Below are positions 6,384 through 10,685 of a stretch of 10,685 nt of DNA, in pieces. Each line of letters starts with the position of its first letter. The stretch's first letter is position 1. Under the pieces are notes generated by a model that searched no databases, was not told the origin of the DNA, and was given only the letters and a program-made list of their open reading frames with translations. The position numbers and the translations under genes were made by a program. Source of the DNA: Taishania sp964580465 (lineage in GTDB: Bacteria > Bacteroidota > Bacteroidia > Flavobacteriales_D > Crocinitomicaceae); NCBI GenBank assembly GCA_964580465.1, contig CAZOKJ010000055.1:1-10685 (forward strand), in the 5' to 3' direction.

Positions 6384-6414
6384 TTTGTTGAGTAAAATTT
6401 TATCTGTAACTTAG
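6384..6414 (+). promoter_or_regulatory. Candidate promoter of the large T9SS cargo gene, giving a very short leader
   Basis: TTTG (6384-6387) is followed after 19 bp by TAACTTAG (6407-6414), one mismatch from TAnnTTTG. The spacing is as expected for the Bacteroidota housekeeping promoter. Transcription would start near 6419-6420, only 4-8 nt before the ATGs at 6424 and 6427. If correct, it rules out the TTG at 6415 as the start codon. Confidence 0.4.
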
Positions 6415-6423
6415 TTGTATAGA

Positions 6424-9400
6424 ATGATGAAACAACTAATTAGCGTTATCAGCTTCCTACTGTTACTGTTCAATATTTTTGGACAGTCAGATATGGTATG
6501 GTTACAACCGAACAGAGGGCAATGGCATGATAACATACGATACAAAGTTGATCTTTCAGGTGGTAAAATGTACCTAGAAAGTACTGGTTTCACCTATCAC
6601 TTTTATGAAAATCCAAGAGAAAATCATCAAGCAAATTCAGAAAACCATAATCATTCCGTAGATAAGGAATACATCCATCAACATGTTGTAAGAAGTCAAT
6701 TCATTAATAACAATACAGCTACTCAAGTTGTCGAAGAGAATCCTTCTTTATTTTATGCTAATTATTTTTTGGGTTCAGAAAAAAGCAAATGGAAAAGTGA
6801 AGTTTATAGCTATTCGAAATTAACTTTTAAAAACTTTTACTCTTCAACTGATTTAGTCGTTGAAAGTGGAGCTTCTTCGTTGAAATATTCTTTTATTTTA
6901 GCACCTTCGGCAAAACCTTCTTCTATTCGTTGGGATATTAAAGGCGCTGATAAAATTAACATTGATTCAAAAGGAAACTTAATCATTACCACTTCTTTAG
7001 GAACCATAACTGAATCAAAACCGCTTGCTTGGAACATTAAAAACGGAAAAAAAACACCCGTTGATATTCGCTATCAATTAAATGGATCCATTTGTTCATT
7101 CAAACTAGGAAATTACACTTCAAGTGACACTCTAATTATCGATCCTTCGTTAACTTTTTCAACTTACACAGGTTCTACTTCTGACAATTGGGGAATGACA
7201 GCTACACCCGGACCAAATGGAGAAATGTTTGCAGGTGGTATTACCTTCGGAACTGGTTATCCCATTTCAACAGGTGCTTTTGATGCTTCCTATAATGGAG
7301 GGACAACCAATAACAACATTGCAGGATTTGATGTTACCATCAGTAAATTCAGCGCCAATGGAGCACAACTACTCTACTCTACTTATTTGGGTGGTAGCGC
7401 CAATGAATTACCTCAAAGTATGATTGTAAATGAATACGGGGAACTATTTGTACTAGGAATTACAGCATCTACTAATTTTCCTATGAGCGGTACTCCATTT
7501 CAATCCGTTTTTGCAGGTGGACCTACTGCGACACACAATGCCTTAAAATTTGTCGGTTCAGACTTATTCCTTGCTCGTTTCAATGCACAAGGAACACAGT
7601 TAGTAGCATCTACCTACATTGGAGGTTCTAACTTAGATGGTTTAAACACTTCTAATTTAAGTTACAATTACGGTGATCAATACCGTGGAGAAATTGTATT
7701 GTATGGTAATGATGTAATCATCGCTTCTCATTCCCGTTCTGTCAACTTTCCTGTAACAAATGGATCGTCTTTAAACGGGGAGCAAGACATGATTGCGCTG
7801 CGAATAACTGGTAATTTCAGTACGCTTGTATGGTCTGGTTATCATGGCGGCTCAAACAGTGAAACAGGAAACTCTCTTGCTATCGGTACTACTGGAGAGG
7901 TTTTTATTACGGGAGGTAGTTCTTCTGCAAACTTCGTTTTAACAAACGGAAATACTGCTGCTTTTAGCGGGGATAGAGATGGATACATTCTGAAGTTAAA
8001 CGCTGCAACAGGCGCCACAATTGCAGGCACTTATTTGGGTTATTCTGGATATGACCAATGCTATTTTGTTCGAACTGATATTGATGATAAAATTTACGTT
8101 TTTGGCCAAACTACTTCCAATTGGCCAATTACTCCTGGGAAATATGGAAATCCTAATTCAGGGCAATTTATTAGAAAATATAGCAATAATTTAGTTAACA
8201 TCGAATGGACAACCATGATTGGTGCTGGTTCTGGAAAAGCCGAAATTTCACCAACAGCATTCCTTGTATCAGATTGCTACGATATTTTCCTTAGCGGTTG
8301 GGGTGGTGTTGTGAACGTACAAAATAGTCAAGCAACATCAAGCTCCAGCAATGGATTCCCTATTACACCTGATGCTCATCAATCCACAACCAGTGGTTCT
8401 AATTTTTATCTTGGAATTTTAAGCAAAGATGCAGCAACATTAGTATATGGTACATATATGGGAGGTTTTTCTGGCAGCTATAATCACGTAGATGGTGGAA
8501 CAAGTCGATTCGACCGATCGGGGGCTGTTTATCATGCTGTTTGCGCTTCATGTGGAGGTGCAAGCAATGGATTCGTTTCAACTCCTGGAGCTTGGTCAAC
8601 AACCAATAACAGCCCTAATTGTAACCTTGCGGCATTCAAATTTCAATTAGGTACGCCCTATTCACTCAGTCCAAACACTTCTATTTGCAAAGGTGCCTCA
8701 ACGCAATTAAATGCAACTGGCGGAACAAGTTACACATGGTCACCTGCAGCTTCTTTAAATAATCCTAACATCCCAAATCCAATAGCTACGCCGTCAGAAA
8801 CAACTGTTTATTACGTTAGCATGAACTTTAATGCAGGGTGTGCCATTGTTGACTCCATTATTGTTGAAGTAATTAAAGAGCCTGTTATTCAATTGGCGCA
8901 TTCAGCTAATGTTTGCTTAAACGATACCCTAAGCATCACAGCTAGTGGAGGAACAACCTATTCATGGTCTCCTAACATTGAAATTAGTTCCACTACCACT
9001 CCTACAGTAAACGTTTGGCCTAGTGTTAGCCGTTTTTACACAGTGCAAGTGAGCAATCAATGTTTTTCAAAAAAGGATAGTACTTGGGTCAATGTATTGC
9101 CATTACCTGAAATTATTCTCATAGATGATACGCTCATTTGCAAAGGTTCATCTGTTGTGCTAAACCCGATTAGTAGCATGAATCCAGTGTGGGAACCTCA
9201 CGCAACACTTCAAGTACATTCTAACGGAACTGCTACTGCAACGCCAACAACGGAACGCTATTACTACGTAAAAGGAATAGACGCAAATGGTTGTAAAAAT
9301 AGAGATTCTGTTAAAGTTAACTTCTACCCTTTACCAAACTTAATCATCTCTCCAGATACAGCAGTTTGCATTGGTACGTCAGCACAATTGTCTATAAGTG

Positions 9401-10512
9401 GTGCACAATCATACACATGGACACCGGCGGCTTCATTAAACAATCCATCCATAGCCAATCCAATTGCTACTCCAACTACACCAACGACCTACACCGTTAA
9501 CGCTGTGTATGGGAATAATTGCGTCACTCAAAAACAAGTAAAAGTCAATTTATTATACTTGCCAACTCCAATTGTTCCAGACACTGTTTTTGCTTGTTAT
9601 GGAGAATCTCGAACAATAACAATTGGAGGAGCAACTAGTTATCAATGGTCGCCTGGTACTTATTTAGACACGACACAAGGCTCTGTTGTACAGGCGACTG
9701 TATATAACGACATTATTTACACAGTAAATTTCACCAATGTCTGTGGAACTGTAACGGAAGATATTTATGTAAAATCCATTTCACCAAAAGTAGAAGCTTT
9801 TAATGACACAATTATTTGCCCTGGGGAAACAGTTCAATTATTCGCAATCGGAAGTTATTACTATGAATGGAGTCCGTCTGCGGGATTAAATGTTACTAAT
9901 GCTTCATCGGTTTATGCTACTCCAACTGTCCCAACGCATTACATTGTTTCTGGTACAGACCAATATGGTTGTTCCATGAAAGACACTGTTTTTGTTGACT
10001 TATTTCCACAACCAATAATTAAAGCAAGTCCAGACCAATACCTATTAGAAGGCGATGATGCTCTTATCAGTGCCGAAACACCCAATCAAGGAATTATTAG
10101 TTGGAGTCCTGCTGAGTACTTATCATGTGTTGTTTGCAAACAAACGATGGCAACTCCTCCAGGTAACATAACTTATTACGTTACGTTAGATGACATAAAC
10201 GGCTGCAAAGCAACTGATAGTGTACGTTTGTTTTTTGATCCTTTGGTGTACGTTCCAAACACTTTTACACCTGATAGTGACGAATTTAACCCAAGATTTA
10301 AAGCCGTTGTCGGGAATATTAGGAATTTTAAATTAATGATTTACAATCGTTGGGGAGAAGTCGTTTTTACATCGAAAGATCCAGAAATAGGTTGGGATGG
10401 CATTTATAAAGGAAAAATGAGCCAAGATGGAACCTATACTTGGAAGTTATTCTACTCAGACATGAGAGGAAATGATTTTCAACGCATTGGGCATGTTAAC
10501 TTACTGCGATAA
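6424..10512 (+). CDS. Giant secreted protein: SBBP beta-propeller, Ig-like array and T9SS type B sorting domain
   Basis: Starting from the ATG at 6424 the protein has 1,362 residues. Residues 1-21 are a signal peptide ending FGQ. Residues 22 to about 240 form a DUF7948-like domain, opening with PNRGQWHDNIRY, that usually precedes SBBP repeats. From 245 to 745 seven blade starts of the STYLGG type recur (near 245, 318, 395, 470, 534, 595 and 675), pointing to a seven-bladed propeller; the last contains CASCGG. Residues 745-1273 hold seven Ig-like modules of 73-77 residues, each with a (Y/W)xWSP-type core and a cysteine pair. Residues 1274-1362 are a CHU_C/type B sorting domain with VPNTFTPD, YNRWGEVVF, GWDGIYKG and DGTYTWKL, as used for export by the type IX system and attachment to the surface or release. 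An adhesion or matrix role is plausible; no enzyme motif is seen. An in-frame TTG at 6415 and an ATG at 6427 are alternative starts. Confidence 0.9.
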   Translation: MMKQLISVISFLLLLFNIFGQSDMVWLQPNRGQWHDNIRYKVDLSGGKMYLESTGFTYHFYENPRENHQANSENHNHSVDKEYIHQHVVRSQFINNNTATQVVEENPSLFYANYFLGSEKSKWKSEVYSYSKLTFKNFYSSTDLVVESGASSLKYSFILAPSAKPSSIRWDIKGADKINIDSKGNLIITTSLGTITESKPLAWNIKNGKKTPVDIRYQLNGSICSFKLGNYTSSDTLIIDPSLTFSTYTGSTSDNWGMTATPGPNGEMFAGGITFGTGYPISTGAFDASYNGGTTNNNIAGFDVTISKFSANGAQLLYSTYLGGSANELPQSMIVNEYGELFVLGITASTNFPMSGTPFQSVFAGGPTATHNALKFVGSDLFLARFNAQGTQLVASTYIGGSNLDGLNTSNLSYNYGDQYRGEIVLYGNDVIIASHSRSVNFPVTNGSSLNGEQDMIALRITGNFSTLVWSGYHGGSNSETGNSLAIGTTGEVFITGGSSSANFVLTNGNTAAFSGDRDGYILKLNAATGATIAGTYLGYSGYDQCYFVRTDIDDKIYVFGQTTSNWPITPGKYGNPNSGQFIRKYSNNLVNIEWTTMIGAGSGKAEISPTAFLVSDCYDIFLSGWGGVVNVQNSQATSSSSNGFPITPDAHQSTTSGSNFYLGILSKDAATLVYGTYMGGFSGSYNHVDGGTSRFDRSGAVYHAVCASCGGASNGFVSTPGAWSTTNNSPNCNLAAFKFQLGTPYSLSPNTSICKGASTQLNATGGTSYTWSPAASLNNPNIPNPIATPSETTVYYVSMNFNAGCAIVDSIIVEVIKEPVIQLAHSANVCLNDTLSITASGGTTYSWSPNIEISSTTTPTVNVWPSVSRFYTVQVSNQCFSKKDSTWVNVLPLPEIILIDDTLICKGSSVVLNPISSMNPVWEPHATLQVHSNGTATATPTTERYYYVKGIDANGCKNRDSVKVNFYPLPNLIISPDTAVCIGTSAQLSISGAQSYTWTPAASLNNPSIANPIATPTTPTTYTVNAVYGNNCVTQKQVKVNLLYLPTPIVPDTVFACYGESRTITIGGATSYQWSPGTYLDTTQGSVVQATVYNDIIYTVNFTNVCGTVTEDIYVKSISPKVEAFNDTIICPGETVQLFAIGSYYYEWSPSAGLNVTNASSVYATPTVPTHYIVSGTDQYGCSMKDTVFVDLFPQPIIKASPDQYLLEGDDALISAETPNQGIISWSPAEYLSCVVCKQTMATPPGNITYYVTLDDINGCKATDSVRLFFDPLVYVPNTFTPDSDEFNPRFKAVVGNIRNFKLMIYNRWGEVVFTSKDPEIGWDGIYKGKMSQDGTYTWKLFYSDMRGNDFQRIGHVNLLR
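8656..10242 (+). repeat. Seven tandem Ig-like modules within the T9SS cargo gene
   Basis: Protein-level tandem repeats of 73-77 residues. Modules 1-6 each hold a first Cys in a C-x-G/N-type turn and a second Cys 49 or 51 residues later (755/806, 831/880, 906/957, 982/1033, 1058/1107, 1132/1183, numbered from the ATG at 6424). The seventh lacks the first Cys (YLLEGDDAL) and instead has CVVC (1235-1238) plus C1261. Modules share the order (C)xG - xYxWSPxxxL - ATPxxxTxYxV - GCxxxDSVxV. Nucleotide identity between modules is low, so the array is old rather than a recent tandem duplication. Confidence 0.75.
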
Positions 10513-10631
10513 AAAAAAAACAAACTTTTTCGGCTGTTTTCGTTAATTTTAGCATCTTTGCCTTAAATTTAATATTGAATCGTCGCAATTATACCACTAA
10601 TTATCAATTACAGCAATTATCAGTCTATTAA
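10513..10631. other. Intergenic stretch after the T9SS cargo gene
   Basis: The segment begins with a run of ten A after the stop and is AT-rich. No GC-rich hairpin terminator is visible. CATCTTTG at 10553-10560 is one mismatch from the -7 consensus TAnnTTTG and could serve a gene to the right, but no -33 element is clear. All plus-strand frames are broken by stops (for example 10576-10578, 10598-10600 and 10629-10631), so no intact integrase N-terminus lies here. Confidence 0.5.
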
Positions 10632-10685
10632 AAACACCGCACAATGTTGAGTTTAATTTATGCTTGTGGCTTGCGACGTTCCGAA
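10632..10685 (+). pseudogene. Tyrosine recombinase/integrase fragment with catalytic box I, cut by the right edge and lacking an N-terminus
   Basis: Bases 10632-10685 read KHRTMLSLIYACGLRRSE. This matches the box I region of XerC/D-type and integron-type tyrosine recombinases, where (L/M)LxLxYxxGLRxSEL surrounds the first catalytic Arg (here the Arg after GL). In intact enzymes this motif lies well over 100 residues from the N-terminus, after the DNA-grasping core-binding domain. Here an in-frame TAA (10629-10631) directly precedes it and no frame upstream encodes such a domain. Just before it a different frame reads QSIKN, a plausible flank of box I, which would fit a small deletion or frameshift. 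The first in-frame ATG is at 10644. It may be a 5'-truncated remnant or a decayed integrase; the rest lies outside the window. Confidence 0.6.

Noticed and set aside
6415..6423. TTG at 6415 as start of the giant T9SS cargo protein
   Set aside because: ATGs at 6424 and 6427 give a cleaner signal peptide, and the proposed promoter places the transcript start after 6415.
10513..10685. Integron with attI/attC sites beside the integrase motif
   Set aside because: No attC-like paired inverted core sites are visible in this short stretch, and box I alone does not separate integron integrases from other tyrosine recombinases.

Overview
The window is AT-rich and looks like a Bacteroidota chromosome, most likely Flavobacteriales. 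The basis is a secreted protein ending in a type IX secretion (T9SS) type B sorting domain, an outer-membrane beta-barrel protein with a C-terminal Phe, several TAnnTTTG-type -7 boxes, and the absence of clear Shine-Dalgarno sequences. Assignment below that level is inference.

Left part (1-2426). The 3' end of an unidentified gene is followed by a small outer-membrane barrel protein (152-880, +). Convergent to it is a secreted protein with a weak DUF2059-like resemblance (937-1434, -), which ends in an intrinsic terminator that works well only on the minus strand. After a 291-bp promoter region comes a free-standing ArsR-type winged-helix regulator (1726-2151, +). A gene-free convergent gap (2152-2426) holds an unusual hairpin with two alternative pairings.

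Centre (2427-6196, all minus strand). This is a tight four-gene operon, in transcription order deoC, a full-length aldehyde dehydrogenase, a short catalytically dead aldehyde dehydrogenase, and a GNAT acetyltransferase. The gaps are 9, 2 and 3 bp. DeoC splits 2-deoxyribose-5-phosphate into glyceraldehyde-3-phosphate and acetaldehyde, and the active dehydrogenase is placed to oxidise the acetaldehyde. The active plus dead pair adds up to 771 residues and resembles a two-domain ALDH16 protein encoded as two genes. Operator-like inverted repeats lie just upstream of deoC.

Right part (6384-10685, +). A very large secreted T9SS cargo protein (about 1,362 residues) carries an N-terminal Bacteroidota domain, seven SBBP-like beta-propeller blades, seven Ig-like modules with regularly spaced cysteines, and a type B C-terminal sorting domain. 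The last 54 bases encode the box I motif of a tyrosine recombinase directly after an in-frame stop. This may be the edge of a decayed or 5'-truncated integrase that continues outside the window.

No rRNA, tRNA, CRISPR array or complete insertion sequence was seen.
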